A stretch of DNA of 64,000 bases from Neiella litorisoli (GCF_014773395.1 NZ_JACXAF010000005.1:1-64000); one strand, 5' to 3'. Positions 46,097 through 55,622 are shown, counted from the first letter of the stretch. The notes: a model not told the origin generated them from the letters alone. A program made the numbers and translations.

Positions 46097-46863
46097 TCAC
46101 CGACCGAGAAACCATATTTCCTAAGTATGTTCTGGTAATCACCCGTTCGCTTGAGGTGCATGGTTTGTTGATCGACAAGCTCAATAATATCAGGCATGTC
46201 AGCGATGTTCGGTGAACAAGCTAAATAGACGGGTTTTGCGGTGCCGACTTCCCGGATGAGCGAGATTTGCTGTTCAAGCCCTAGCTTTGCCAGTTTGTTT
46301 TTCATCACTGGCGGGCTCTCAATGATGATATTGATGCGCTGATGAAGCAGTTTGTGGATATTGGATTCCAACGGCGTGCTGCCGTGGACCGCGACGAATG
46401 TTGATGGGTGCGTTGCAATCATCTGGTTAAGCGCATCGTCACTGTAGGCGTAGCCTTTAATCACACCCACCTGATACTGCAACAGTTGGTCTAATTGATT
46501 GATTGTGGTGGTGCGATTAGACAGGCCATAAAGGCCTGTGCCGACCGACCCCCAATGGTGATTTGGCAATAAGAATCCCGGTACATCTTCGGGGTAAGCG
46601 CCAACAACACAGTCGAACTCGCCAGCCTCAACCGCAGAAACTGCCCGCTTCCAGGGGAGTAAATCGTAATCCACCGCGTAGCCATTGGGCTCGAAAACGG
46701 CTTTTGCCAACTCGATCATGACGCCTGGGTGTTGCGCATTAGGCTGCCCATTCAGCGGATACCATTCGTCAGCGCGGATGGTGATGGTTCTCGCTACGCT
46801 CGACGAGGCCACACAGGCAGTCAATAACATTGTCCATAACAGCCGAGTTGGCCAGCAATACAT
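46093..46863 (-). CDS. Periplasmic amino-acid-type solute-binding protein
   Basis: A 256-residue protein with a signal peptide (about 1-23) and a SBP_bac_3 domain: TITIRADEWYPLNGQPNAQHPGVMIELAKAVF, LPWKRAVSAVEAGEFDCVVGAYPED. No transporter genes are adjacent, so it may be an orphan sensor or a partner of an unlinked ABC system. The ATG at 46863 has GAGG. Its end overlaps the Fic remnant by four bases. Confidence 0.85.
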   Translation of the reverse strand: MYCWPTRLLWTMLLTACVASSSVARTITIRADEWYPLNGQPNAQHPGVMIELAKAVFEPNGYAVDYDLLPWKRAVSAVEAGEFDCVVGAYPEDVPGFLLPNHHWGSVGTGLYGLSNRTTTINQLDQLLQYQVGVIKGYAYSDDALNQMIATHPSTFVAVHGSTPLESNIHKLLHQRINIIIESPPVMKNKLAKLGLEQQISLIREVGTAKPVYLACSPNIADMPDIIELVDQQTMHLKRTGDYQNILRKYGFSVGD

Positions 46864-47199
46864 CAAAACAACCTCGGTAATGATTGAGCGGGTTATGTGC
46901 GATCAAGCGCATCGGGCAAAACGCCATAGTTCATCAGTGCGGCATAGTCACCTTGCTCCCTAGTTTAGACCACTCCAATCGCCCGCTTTAACGCGCTGTG
47001 TTGAAGTTGTTATTTTTGACTAGTTCTGATTGATGTCTTGTTGGTGAGGATGTGTCGACGATAACCTTTTTCGCTACTCGTTTAGTTAGTAAATCCCCTG
47101 TTTAATTTGCGGGTTTAAGAGGGTTGCAGGTTTGATTTTGAGGCCAGTGGTATTGATGGGGATCTCATTAAATAAATCAAATTAAGTAAAATGTAGTCA

Positions 47200-47280
47200 T
47201 AATGTTGCATGGTGGAGTCATGTGAAACAATAATGGGTCATACCAATTTTTGGCTCATTCTCTTGGCACATTGCAACATT
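47200..47280. repeat. Distant inverted repeat in the leader of the cupin gene
   Basis: AATGTTGCA (47200-47208) and TGCAACATT (47272-47280) are exact inverse copies 63 bp apart. They could bracket a leader structure or be two half-sites. The gap 46864-47385 (522 bp) otherwise holds no gene that I can support, only AT-rich promoter-like sequence. Confidence 0.4.
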
Positions 47281-47385
47281 TGGCTGTTGAGCTGGGCCCA
47301 TTTTTGAAATCGCGCTGATGGCGTCACAAGGTCGCACCCTTGGTTGGCGATTGCAGCTCTGACACTAATTAATGTAGGAAACATG

Positions 47386-48243
47386 ATGAACAAACGTACC
47401 TATCTAGCGGCTATTCTCTCAGCTTCGATGGTGGTTGGTGTTGCCCATGGGCATGGCAATTTGGCGGCGAAAGGCTATTCCTCGGGTTCTGCCGCAGCCG
47501 GCCAACAACAGGCTTTTGCTAGCAGTTCGGCTTACTTTATTGCTGATAATGTCGAATGGGAAGATGTTGGCTCAGGCATTAAACGTAAGATTTTGCCTTA
47601 TAGCGATGGTCTGATGGGCGTTGTGGTGAGCTTTGAAAAAGGCGCTGTTGGCGAGGTACATACTCATGATGTTCACGATCAATTGGCGACGATCATCAAA
47701 GGATCATTTGAAGTTGATGTGGGTGGCGTCAAGCACGTGGTCAAGCAAGGCGATTCGTTCTTAGCCGGGAAAGGCGTGCCGCACGGTGTCGTGGCATTAG
47801 AAGAAGATAGCCAAATCTTTGATACCTTTAATCCGCATCGGGCTAGCTTTGTTGGCTCAGGCGTAGAGCAAAAAGCGACTGGAAAGGCGGCCAAGCCTGT
47901 TAGCGCATTCTTTTTCGATAGCAAAAACGAGTGGGAATCGGTTGGCGATGGCATCACCCGCAAAATTCTGCCTTACACTGAAGGCATTATGGGGGTTCAA
48001 GTCAAGTTTGATAAAGGTGCCGTCGGCGCCGTTCATACCCATGACATTCATGATCAACTGGCAATCTGCTTGAAGGGGTCATTTGAAATTGACCTCAACG
48101 GTGTGAAAACCATCATCAAACAAGGCGATGCTTTCCTCGCACTGAAAGGCTCGCCACATGGTGTTGTTGCGCTGGAGCAAGACAGTATGTTGCTCGACAC
48201 CTTCAACCCATATCGAGCGGACTTTGTTGGCAAAAAGCAATAA
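47386..48243 (+). CDS. Secreted tandem KdgF-type cupin protein
   Basis: A 285-residue protein with a signal peptide (MNKRTYLAAILSASMVVGVAHG) and two cupin domains of about 110 residues that are clearly duplicates (both read RKILPY...GVV/GVQ...F-KGAVG-VHTHD-HDQLA...PHGVVALE). Each half resembles KdgF, the enzyme that linearises 4,5-unsaturated uronates from pectin or alginate. Metal ligands look complete in both: His92, His94, Gln99, His133 and His217, His219, Gln224, His258. Usual KdgF is a single, cytosolic domain of about 110 residues. The ATG at 47386 has AGGA six bases upstream. It converges on the GH78 gene. Activity is inferred. Confidence 0.82.
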   Translation: MNKRTYLAAILSASMVVGVAHGHGNLAAKGYSSGSAAAGQQQAFASSSAYFIADNVEWEDVGSGIKRKILPYSDGLMGVVVSFEKGAVGEVHTHDVHDQLATIIKGSFEVDVGGVKHVVKQGDSFLAGKGVPHGVVALEEDSQIFDTFNPHRASFVGSGVEQKATGKAAKPVSAFFFDSKNEWESVGDGITRKILPYTEGIMGVQVKFDKGAVGAVHTHDIHDQLAICLKGSFEIDLNGVKTIIKQGDAFLALKGSPHGVVALEQDSMLLDTFNPYRADFVGKKQ

Positions 48244-48269
48244 TGCTTGGTTTATCCTGCTGATCTGAC

Positions 48270-48302
48270 AAAAAGGGAAACTATGTTTAGTTTCCCTTTT
48301 TT
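48270..48302. terminator. Bidirectional terminator, cupin and GH78 genes
   Basis: AAAAGGGAAACTA-TGTT-TAGTTTCCCTTTT is a 13-bp perfect stem whose A and T ends serve both strands. It lies between convergent genes ending at 48243 and 48317. Confidence 0.9.
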
Positions 48303-48316
48303 CGTTGCGCTACTTA

Positions 48317-51160
48317 TCACTTCACTTGAATCCGGTATTGGCCCGGCCCAACTTGAATCGAGGTCGTTGCGGCGGTGGTGTTGAGCAGCGACATATCATC
48401 ACGTTTGAGCGCATCGGCTAATGAGAGTCCATTGACTTCAATCTGCTCGCCGAGTGAAATTTGCTTGCGCTGCGCTGAGTCGGCTAGCTGAGCCAACATC
48501 AGTTTGGGGATCTCAACCACGGCACTGGTATTGGGCGGAATGACAATTTCCATGATTAAACCGGTGTCGTTGCGCTGCCATTTGGAACCAATCAGGCCGT
48601 GTTTCGATTGATAAGAGCCCTCAGCAAAGTCGAGGTGTTCGGTGATTTGCGGAGCAATGCGGATCGACTGATAGCCTGCGGTTAACGGGCTAATGCCGAC
48701 CATGCGGTCATACAACCATTGGCCAATGGCGCCATAGGCGTAGTGATTCAGCGAACCGGCTTTTTTGGCATAACCGTTATCGTGGGTGTAACCATCCCAG
48801 CGCTCCCACATGGTGGTGGCACCTTGCGATACCGAGTACAACCAAGACGGGTAGCTTTGCTTAAAGACCAGTTCATAAGCCAGGTCGACTCGGTCGACTT
48901 TATCTAGCACAGGCGCGATAAGCGGTGTCCCTAAAAAGCCGGTGCGCAGGTGACCGCCAGCAGCATCGAACTGGGCTAACAAATGAGGAACTGCTTTGGT
49001 GGTGGTAGCCTCGTCCAGCAAATCAAAGCCGATAGCCAGCAAGTAGGCTGTTTGGGTTTGCTCCCCCACTTTGAGGCGGCCTTGCGGGCTGAAAAAGTGC
49101 TGCTGAAATGTTTGTTTCGCTTCGAGAAAGAGTTGTTGGTATTTTTGCCAATCTTGCTCTTTACCGAGCACCTTGGCGCTGCGCGCCAGTAAATCAAGAG
49201 AGCGGGCATAAAAGGCCGTTGAGATCAGGTTGTGATCGGTTTCGCCACGACGACTATCTTTGCGCTTGGAGTATGGTTGCAGCCAATCACCGACGGTCCA
49301 CATTTGGCTAATGCCGTCTTTCAGCTGACTTTGGTGATACACAATCCAGCGGCGCATCATGTCGTAGTTTTCCGCCAGAATTTGTCGGTCGCCGGTGCGC
49401 CAATAAACATCCCACGGAATGGTCACTGCCGCATCAGACCAACCAGCTTGGACGATTTCACCCACTTCATTGGGGACCACCACTGGGACGCCATGATTGT
49501 CGAATTGTTCTTCCCGAAGTGATTGCAACCAGGCCGCCCAGAACGCATGACTGTCGGCGATGTAGAGTGAAGTATTGGCAAAGGCGAGGGCATCGCCAGT
49601 CCAGCCCAAGCGCTCGGAGCGTTGTGGGCAGTCGGTTGGGATATCTAAAAAGTTACCTTTAAGGCCCCATTCAATGTTGGACTGCAATTGGTTTAATTGC
49701 TGGTTTGATGTGTTGAATGTGCCGGTTAGCTCAAAGTCGGTGTATTGCACCATGCCGGTAACCCAAGACGTATCCGGCGTTTGGCTGGCATCGAAACCAC
49801 TGAGTTCAACATAACGAAAACCATGGAAGGTAAAGGTAGGCTGCCATTCAATGATGCCATCTTGTTTGGCGGTGTAGAAATCAAGCTGCTTGGCGCTACC
49901 TAAGTTCTTGGTATAAAGCGAGCCATCAGGATTAATCCCCTCAGCAAAGCGCAAATTTAATGTCTCGCCTTTGCGCATGGGTACTTTAATAAGCGGCACG
50001 CCAACCATGTTCTGGCCCAGATCAAACACGGTTTTACCGGCAACCTGATGGACCGAAATCGCCGGCAGCTGCTGTTTGTTTTTGGAGGTGAAGTGGCGTT
50101 TGGGTTGCAGCAATATATCGGCATCCAGTGGCGAGGTTTTCACTGGTAACCAATCAGTGGCTTGGTAGCCGGCTTGATGCCAAGCGCCGCTGCTGTCAGT
50201 TAACTCGTAGTTGGCGTCATAGCGCTCGCCATCGTACAAACCCGAGGTGCGAATAGGACCATTTTGGCTGGCTTGCCATTGTTCGTCGCTCAGCACGATT
50301 TGCTGGCTACCATCGGTATATTCAATTTCCAGCTGAGCCAGCACTTTGGGCGTCAGTTCGAGCTTTTTATGCCAATGGCGTTTAGGGCCAAAGCGACCGG
50401 CATACCAGCCTTCGGCCAGACTAATGCCGATCGCATTTTGTCCCGTTTCGAGGGTATCGGTGACATCGTATGTCAGGGTTTCAATTCGTTTTTTGTATGG
50501 CGTGTAACCCGGTGTCAGAACGTCATCACCGACTCGTTTGCCATTAATGTAAGCCTCAAACACGCCCTTGGCGGTGATATACAAACGGGCTTGTGCAATC
50601 TCTTTCGCGCTTGAAAATTCCGTCCGTAAATACTGGGGAATATGAATCGGTGTTTTATAGCGATTGAGTTCAATTGGCTGTTGGCTGTCAATTTCAATCC
50701 ACTTGGCCTGCCAGTCCTGATTGCTGAGCAAGCCCAATTCAAATTGGCCAATTTCACTCCAATCGGAGGCCTTGCCTTGCTGATCCCAGTAGCGAACCTG
50801 CCAATAAACCTGCTGTCGCGAGTTGAGCGGCTGTCCTTGATAAGTGACAAAGGTAGTTTGGGAGCTACTCACGATGTTGCTGTCCCACAAATCAGCCTGT
50901 AAGGGCAGTAGTGACGGTTTGCTCGCGACGACGATTTGATACTTGCTTTGGGCTTTGACGGTGGTTGATGTCGGTAGTTGCCAAGAGAAGTTTGGCGCCG
51001 CATCGTAGAACCCGATTGGATTAACGAACCCTTGGTTGATGGTCAGTGCTTGTGGCGCTGGCGTGGCGCCAGTGGCCGATTCCCCAGCGGAGAATAGACT
51101 GCATGACTGGATCAGCAGCATAGTAGCAAGCAAGGTGAGTCGTTTGAGGTAATTTTGCAT
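48317..51160 (-). CDS. GH78 alpha-L-rhamnosidase, lipoprotein
   Basis: A 947-residue enzyme removing terminal alpha-L-rhamnose. The signal sequence ends LLIQSC, so a lipoprotein is likely. Order: two N-terminal beta domains (about 40-310, including ITAKGVFEAYINGKRVGDDVLTPGYTPY), then the (alpha/alpha)6 barrel with DCPQRSERLGWTGDA (acid region), GWSDAAVTIPWDVYWRTGD and TTMWERWDG, and a final beta domain. All are GH78 hallmarks. It follows the lyase gene at 101 bp in the same direction, so the pair is probably an operon. Confidence 0.93.
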   Translation of the reverse strand: MQNYLKRLTLLATMLLIQSCSLFSAGESATGATPAPQALTINQGFVNPIGFYDAAPNFSWQLPTSTTVKAQSKYQIVVASKPSLLPLQADLWDSNIVSSSQTTFVTYQGQPLNSRQQVYWQVRYWDQQGKASDWSEIGQFELGLLSNQDWQAKWIEIDSQQPIELNRYKTPIHIPQYLRTEFSSAKEIAQARLYITAKGVFEAYINGKRVGDDVLTPGYTPYKKRIETLTYDVTDTLETGQNAIGISLAEGWYAGRFGPKRHWHKKLELTPKVLAQLEIEYTDGSQQIVLSDEQWQASQNGPIRTSGLYDGERYDANYELTDSSGAWHQAGYQATDWLPVKTSPLDADILLQPKRHFTSKNKQQLPAISVHQVAGKTVFDLGQNMVGVPLIKVPMRKGETLNLRFAEGINPDGSLYTKNLGSAKQLDFYTAKQDGIIEWQPTFTFHGFRYVELSGFDASQTPDTSWVTGMVQYTDFELTGTFNTSNQQLNQLQSNIEWGLKGNFLDIPTDCPQRSERLGWTGDALAFANTSLYIADSHAFWAAWLQSLREEQFDNHGVPVVVPNEVGEIVQAGWSDAAVTIPWDVYWRTGDRQILAENYDMMRRWIVYHQSQLKDGISQMWTVGDWLQPYSKRKDSRRGETDHNLISTAFYARSLDLLARSAKVLGKEQDWQKYQQLFLEAKQTFQQHFFSPQGRLKVGEQTQTAYLLAIGFDLLDEATTTKAVPHLLAQFDAAGGHLRTGFLGTPLIAPVLDKVDRVDLAYELVFKQSYPSWLYSVSQGATTMWERWDGYTHDNGYAKKAGSLNHYAYGAIGQWLYDRMVGISPLTAGYQSIRIAPQITEHLDFAEGSYQSKHGLIGSKWQRNDTGLIMEIVIPPNTSAVVEIPKLMLAQLADSAQRKQISLGEQIEVNGLSLADALKRDDMSLLNTTAATTSIQVGPGQYRIQVK

Positions 51161-51261
51161 GAGGGGCCTTGTTCAATCTTACTCTGACAGCTTTGGCGTT
51201 ACGGGAAAATCAACGAAGTTGTTGCCGGGCTTTTGGGGAACACCGGCAACATCTTGCTTAG

Positions 51262-52191
51262 TTACATTGGCGGCTTACCTTGAGGAGCAACCGTTTGGTA
51301 GGTTGCCTTGGGGTGATCGCTCATTTTGATGGCATCAAGGTACAAGTAGTGGTCATTTTTCATGACGTCGAGATTGCCATTAAAGTACATGCCCCAAGAC
51401 GGGTAGATGCCTTTATCGTCGTTGTAGCCAAACTGAATGTTGTGCTGATCTAACACTTTGTTGCCGTCTATCCATAATTCCAGAAAGCCGGTTTTCGCTT
51501 CGGTATAGTCCACTTTGACGTGTAGAACAAAATCAACCCAGCGGTCGAGGTAGTCGCTCTTGGCACCCGGAATAACGAAATGTTCGGTGCCTTTGCCTTT
51601 GCGGGTGGTGCTAAGTTGGTCCGGATCCCACTTCCAGTTGCCGCGCATACCCTCAGGAGTGAGCGTCAAGCTAAACGGCGGGTTGCGCGATTTTTCTTTC
51701 AGCCGTTTGTCGGCACTGCCGTGGATTTGGAAGAACAGCCAGTTGTTTAACTCGTCTGCCGTGCCATCGCTTGGAAAGTAGAAGCTGAAACCAAACCAAG
51801 CTTCTGCGCCCATGACTTTTTTGGTTTTATAGCCGTGGAACATGGCTTTGCGATCAACGTTATCCAGCTTGTTTTTATCGCCATTGAATGCTGCTGGGTT
51901 GTCATGTTTCCATACCAGTTTCGCTGCATACTGACCATCGCGAACGACTTTATCTTCCAGCGCAAAAGCGTGGTTGCCTTGCAGTTGGTTGAACATGAAC
52001 TGTTTCTCAAGGCTTTCAATTAAGCCTGGGGTAAAGCCTCTCGGGCTTTGCGCGTTCCAGCCGCCACCTTCAAATGATTCATCAACTTTTAGGGTGGGTT
52101 CAGCCGCTGCTAAGCCACTGACGAGGGCCAGCGCAAGCGCTGCAACCATGGTTTTACTGCTACTCGAACAACCCTTTGTGAAAATTCCCAC
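51262..52191 (-). CDS. Secreted polysaccharide lyase (heparin-lyase-I-like fold)
   Basis: A 309-residue protein with a signal peptide and one beta-jelly-roll domain. EAWFGFSFYFPSDG, NNWLFFQIHG, FSLTLTPEGMRGNWKWD, WVDFVLHVKVDY and YPSWGMYFNG match the pattern of the Polysacc_lyase (PF14099-type) family, which includes PL13-like and PL20-like enzymes. A GTG at 52191, six bases after AGGAG, gives a good signal peptide and is preferred to a longer reading. Substrate unknown, but GH78, KdgF-type and GH2 neighbours point to a rhamnose- and uronate-containing glycan. It is divergent from the GH2 gene. Confidence 0.8.
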   Translation of the reverse strand: MGIFTKGCSSSSKTMVAALALALVSGLAAAEPTLKVDESFEGGGWNAQSPRGFTPGLIESLEKQFMFNQLQGNHAFALEDKVVRDGQYAAKLVWKHDNPAAFNGDKNKLDNVDRKAMFHGYKTKKVMGAEAWFGFSFYFPSDGTADELNNWLFFQIHGSADKRLKEKSRNPPFSLTLTPEGMRGNWKWDPDQLSTTRKGKGTEHFVIPGAKSDYLDRWVDFVLHVKVDYTEAKTGFLELWIDGNKVLDQHNIQFGYNDDKGIYPSWGMYFNGNLDVMKNDHYLYLDAIKMSDHPKATYQTVAPQGKPPM

Positions 52192-52285
52192 GTCTACTCC
52201 TGAGGTCGTGATTTTAATCTTGTTAGTAAGAAAAGGTGGCAAGCTGCGGAATTGATACCCCTACCGGCATTTTTTTGCGGGGGAC

Positions 52286-52307
52286 GGCAAATCACAATCG
52301 ATTTGCC
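52286..52307. promoter_or_regulatory. Inverted repeat in the lyase/GH2 divergent promoter
   Basis: GGCAAATC and GATTTGCC are perfect 8-bp arms separated by 6 bp, in the middle of the 304-bp divergent gap. It may be an operator shared by both genes. Confidence 0.45.
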
Positions 52308-52357
52308 CTGCTGAGAAACGATACGCGGCTCGGTTTTGATTGGTGAAAATAAAGTCA

Positions 52358-52371
52358 TTATTGTGCAATAA
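52358..52371. promoter_or_regulatory. TTATTGTGCAATAA palindrome
   Basis: Six-base arms TTATTG/CAATAA around TG, 125 bp before the GH2 start. A second candidate operator in the same divergent region. Confidence 0.4.
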
Positions 52372-52495
52372 GTCGAAATAATGGTCATTTAATGTCATTT
52401 ACAATCTTTTTTTGCCTTGTATATTAATAATAAAAGCCGTAGGCCTCCTCGCTTTGGGGCCAGATTTAACGCACCGCAACAAAAAGACACACAAA

Positions 52496-55400
52496 ATGAA
52501 GTCAGCGCAAACAACTCGATTGTTCTATCCATTAGCCGCTTTGCTAATGGTATTCATGGCCTGTTTATGGGTTACCACCGAAGCCCAAGCATCACCCGCC
52601 AGTGATGTGAGGCAACAAATCAATTTCAATCACGACTGGAAGTTTAAGTTGGGCGATGATGCCGCCTATCAAACTAAACAGCACAACGACAGCGGCTGGA
52701 CGGTACTGGATGTACCCCATGACTACATTTATGAAGAAGGTGTCAGTGAAAACGGCGCCCAAAAGCAGTTTGGCGGCTATCACGGCGGCGGTTTAGCTTG
52801 GTATCGCAAGCATTTTGCTTTTGATAACAAGTGGCAAGGCAAACAAGTTTTCTTGGTGTTTGACGGCGTCTACATGAACAGTGAGGTGTGGTTAAACGGC
52901 CAATATTTAGGAAAGCGGCCCTATGGTTATATTGGCTTTCAATACGACATCACCAAGCACTTAAATAGTGACAACAACGTCATTAGCTTGCGTGTCGATA
53001 ACGCCTTGCAACCGTCAGCTCGCTGGTATCACCCGGGTGGTATTTATGCGCCGGTGAAACTGGTTGTGGTCGACCCTGTCCATATCAAACAAAATTCGCT
53101 ATTTATTCATACCCCAGTAGTTGGCGCCAAAACTCAAGTGCAAACCTCGTTTGAGCTGAGCCAAGCGGTCAAGCAAGCTGAGCAATATGATGTGCGCTAC
53201 AAGGTGACCGATCAGCAAGGTGCCGAGGTTGCCGCAGGCCGTTCAACGCTAGCCCAGCTTAACCAAGATGGTAAATACGGATTCAACGTTGAGCTGCTCA
53301 ATCCCACTCGCTGGAATCCGCATGACGCCTACTTGTACAACTTGAGCGTTGAACTGCTTCACAAAGGCAAGGTTATCGACGCCGATAACAGTAACTTTGG
53401 TGTTCGAGAAATTGCCTGGAAAACCGACACTGGTTTTTGGATTAATGGCAACAATGTCAAGATCCAAGGGGTCGCAGAGCATTACGAGGGCGGCCCTGTG
53501 GGCGGCGCTTGGACCAAGCCACTATTGCGCTGGAAATTGCAATTGCTCAAAGACATGGGCGTCAATGCCATCCGTGTTGGTCATAACCCTTATCCACCGA
53601 TGTTTTACGATCTGTGTGATGAGTTAGGTTTGATGGTGATGGATGAAGTGTTTGATGGCTGGACCCAAAAAGCACGTCATGATTACGGTGCTTATCACTT
53701 TGATGAATGGTGGAAAACCGATTTAGAAGAATGGGTTACTCGAAACCGCAATCACCCATCCATTATTATTTACAGTGTGGGTAATGAAACCCATGGCGAC
53801 ATTGCGCCTGAGTTGGTGAAAGCCGTGAAGGAGTTTGATCCAACCCGCTTGGTCACTTCAGGTTCAACCAACAAAGAAGGCATGGATGTCATTGGCATCA
53901 ATGGCGGTTCTGAAAATGTCAGCTTCTTTGAGCGCCGTTTCGACCGACCATTTATCTCTACTGAGGCGCCGCATACTTGGCAGACTCGTGGTTACTACCG
54001 CACGCAAACTTGGTGGCGTGATGGTCCGCGCAAGGACACCTTTGAACTGCCTAGCCTGACCGACAACGAAATCTTCTTCTATGAGTGGCAAGATCCAAAA
54101 GATTGGCTGAATCAAAAGCAACACCTCAACTCATCTTATGACAATGCCACAGTGCGTATTAGTGCCCGCAAAAACTGGGAAATGGCCCGTGACTTGCCGC
54201 ATCACTCCGGCCACTTCCGCTGGACTGGTTTTGACTACCATGGTGAAGCGGGCTTGGCCCACGGTGGCTGGCCATTTATTGCCTTTATGGGCGGCGCACT
54301 AGACTTAGCAGGCTTTAAGAAGGACTTGTTCCACTTCTACCGTAGTCAATGGTTGACGGAGCCTTCGTTACACATTTTGCCAAGCTGGACTCACCCAACC
54401 ATGGCAAAAGGTACCGAAATTCCAGTGTGGGTTTACTCCAACTTGGATGAAGTTGAACTGTTCCTCAATGGCAAATCTCTGGGTCGTGATAAACCTGGCC
54501 TGAAAGCCGAAGAAATGCAGTGCGAATGGTTAGTGCCATGGCAACCGGGCACCCTCACTGCGATTGGCTACAAGAACGGTGAAAAGGTTCTGGAGCAAAC
54601 GCTAAATACCGCCGGTGCGCCGGTAGCGCTGAAGCATCAGGTCGAAACCTTTGAAGCGGAAGCGGGCTTTGATCGCGCTAAGGTAATCACCTCTGAAGCG
54701 GTTGATCAGAGTAACGAGTTCTACCCATATGCGAGTCATAACGTCTATTACCACTTCACCGATGGCGTTAAAGTCAAAGCCCTAGAAAACGGTTCGCCAG
54801 TCGAACACGCCAATCGTGTTCATGCAGGCTACCGCCCGTTGTTCATGGGCAAAACTCGCGCCTTTGTCGAGGTGAAATACCCGCAAGCGGCAGAGTATGC
54901 CTTTGTCGGAGCGATTGTTGGCGACGAAGCGCTACGGCTCTCCGATCAGGCTAGCATTGATGTGCAAGTAGTGCCGTTGACCGACCGTGCGCTGTATCAA
55001 AAACAAAAAGTCGATGTGTTCTACGCCATCAATGATGCTTACAGCACCAAGATGCAACGCTACAGCAAGCCATTTACGGTGAAAAATGGCGATACCGTTT
55101 ATGCCCGAGTTGTGGTTGAAGGCAAGGTGGTATTGACCATGCAGCAGAACTTTGGTGATGGCGCAGGCCTGTTCTGGGGCGATGAAAACTCCGCCAATAT
55201 GTGGATTGGTCGCGGCATTTCGATTCAAGGTGAAGCGGCTGAATTTACTGGTGGCGAAGCGGTTACCAATGCCCATGGTGTTCATGGTGGCGGTTATTCA
55301 ACCTTCAATAACCAAGAAGGAAAGCTGTACTGGTACCACGAAAACGATGGCGATGAAGGCGTCTATACTGCCGAGATCCGTTATACCCACAATGATCCAA

Positions 55401-55594
55401 AATCGAAACGACCACTGGCGATTTACATCAACAACGAGTTGGCCAATACCGTGGAGTTTGAGTCGACCGGTAGCTGGGATAGCAAGTGGGGCGCGACTAA
55501 GGTTAAGTTCACTTTAGTGAAAGGTGCCAACAACATCGAATTCCGAACCATGGGAGAAAGCGGTCCGAATATCGACCAGTTCACGCTGGATTAG
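52496..55594 (+). CDS. Secreted GH2 family glycosidase with C-terminal extension
   Basis: A 1032-residue enzyme with a signal peptide (about 1-32, ending AQA). Order: sugar-binding domain (WKFKLGDDAAYQTKQHNDSGWTVLDVPHD), Ig-like domain, catalytic barrel, then a DUF4982-like domain (VWVYSNLDEVELFLNGKSLG) and a C-terminal beta domain resembling CBM35 or CBM6 (about 890-1032, FEAEA-type and VYTAEIRY). Candidate acid/base is Glu431 in VGNETHG, candidate nucleophile Glu490 in FISTEAPHTW. GH2 covers beta-galactosidases, beta-glucuronidases and mannosidases, and the activity here is open. It is divergent from the lyase gene. Confidence 0.9.
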   Translation: MKSAQTTRLFYPLAALLMVFMACLWVTTEAQASPASDVRQQINFNHDWKFKLGDDAAYQTKQHNDSGWTVLDVPHDYIYEEGVSENGAQKQFGGYHGGGLAWYRKHFAFDNKWQGKQVFLVFDGVYMNSEVWLNGQYLGKRPYGYIGFQYDITKHLNSDNNVISLRVDNALQPSARWYHPGGIYAPVKLVVVDPVHIKQNSLFIHTPVVGAKTQVQTSFELSQAVKQAEQYDVRYKVTDQQGAEVAAGRSTLAQLNQDGKYGFNVELLNPTRWNPHDAYLYNLSVELLHKGKVIDADNSNFGVREIAWKTDTGFWINGNNVKIQGVAEHYEGGPVGGAWTKPLLRWKLQLLKDMGVNAIRVGHNPYPPMFYDLCDELGLMVMDEVFDGWTQKARHDYGAYHFDEWWKTDLEEWVTRNRNHPSIIIYSVGNETHGDIAPELVKAVKEFDPTRLVTSGSTNKEGMDVIGINGGSENVSFFERRFDRPFISTEAPHTWQTRGYYRTQTWWRDGPRKDTFELPSLTDNEIFFYEWQDPKDWLNQKQHLNSSYDNATVRISARKNWEMARDLPHHSGHFRWTGFDYHGEAGLAHGGWPFIAFMGGALDLAGFKKDLFHFYRSQWLTEPSLHILPSWTHPTMAKGTEIPVWVYSNLDEVELFLNGKSLGRDKPGLKAEEMQCEWLVPWQPGTLTAIGYKNGEKVLEQTLNTAGAPVALKHQVETFEAEAGFDRAKVITSEAVDQSNEFYPYASHNVYYHFTDGVKVKALENGSPVEHANRVHAGYRPLFMGKTRAFVEVKYPQAAEYAFVGAIVGDEALRLSDQASIDVQVVPLTDRALYQKQKVDVFYAINDAYSTKMQRYSKPFTVKNGDTVYARVVVEGKVVLTMQQNFGDGAGLFWGDENSANMWIGRGISIQGEAAEFTGGEAVTNAHGVHGGGYSTFNNQEGKLYWYHENDGDEGVYTAEIRYTHNDPKSKRPLAIYINNELANTVEFESTGSWDSKWGATKVKFTLVKGANNIEFRTMGESGPNIDQFTLD

Positions 55595-55622
55595 TGTGGA
55601 ACCTCTGCGCATCATAAGCAAT

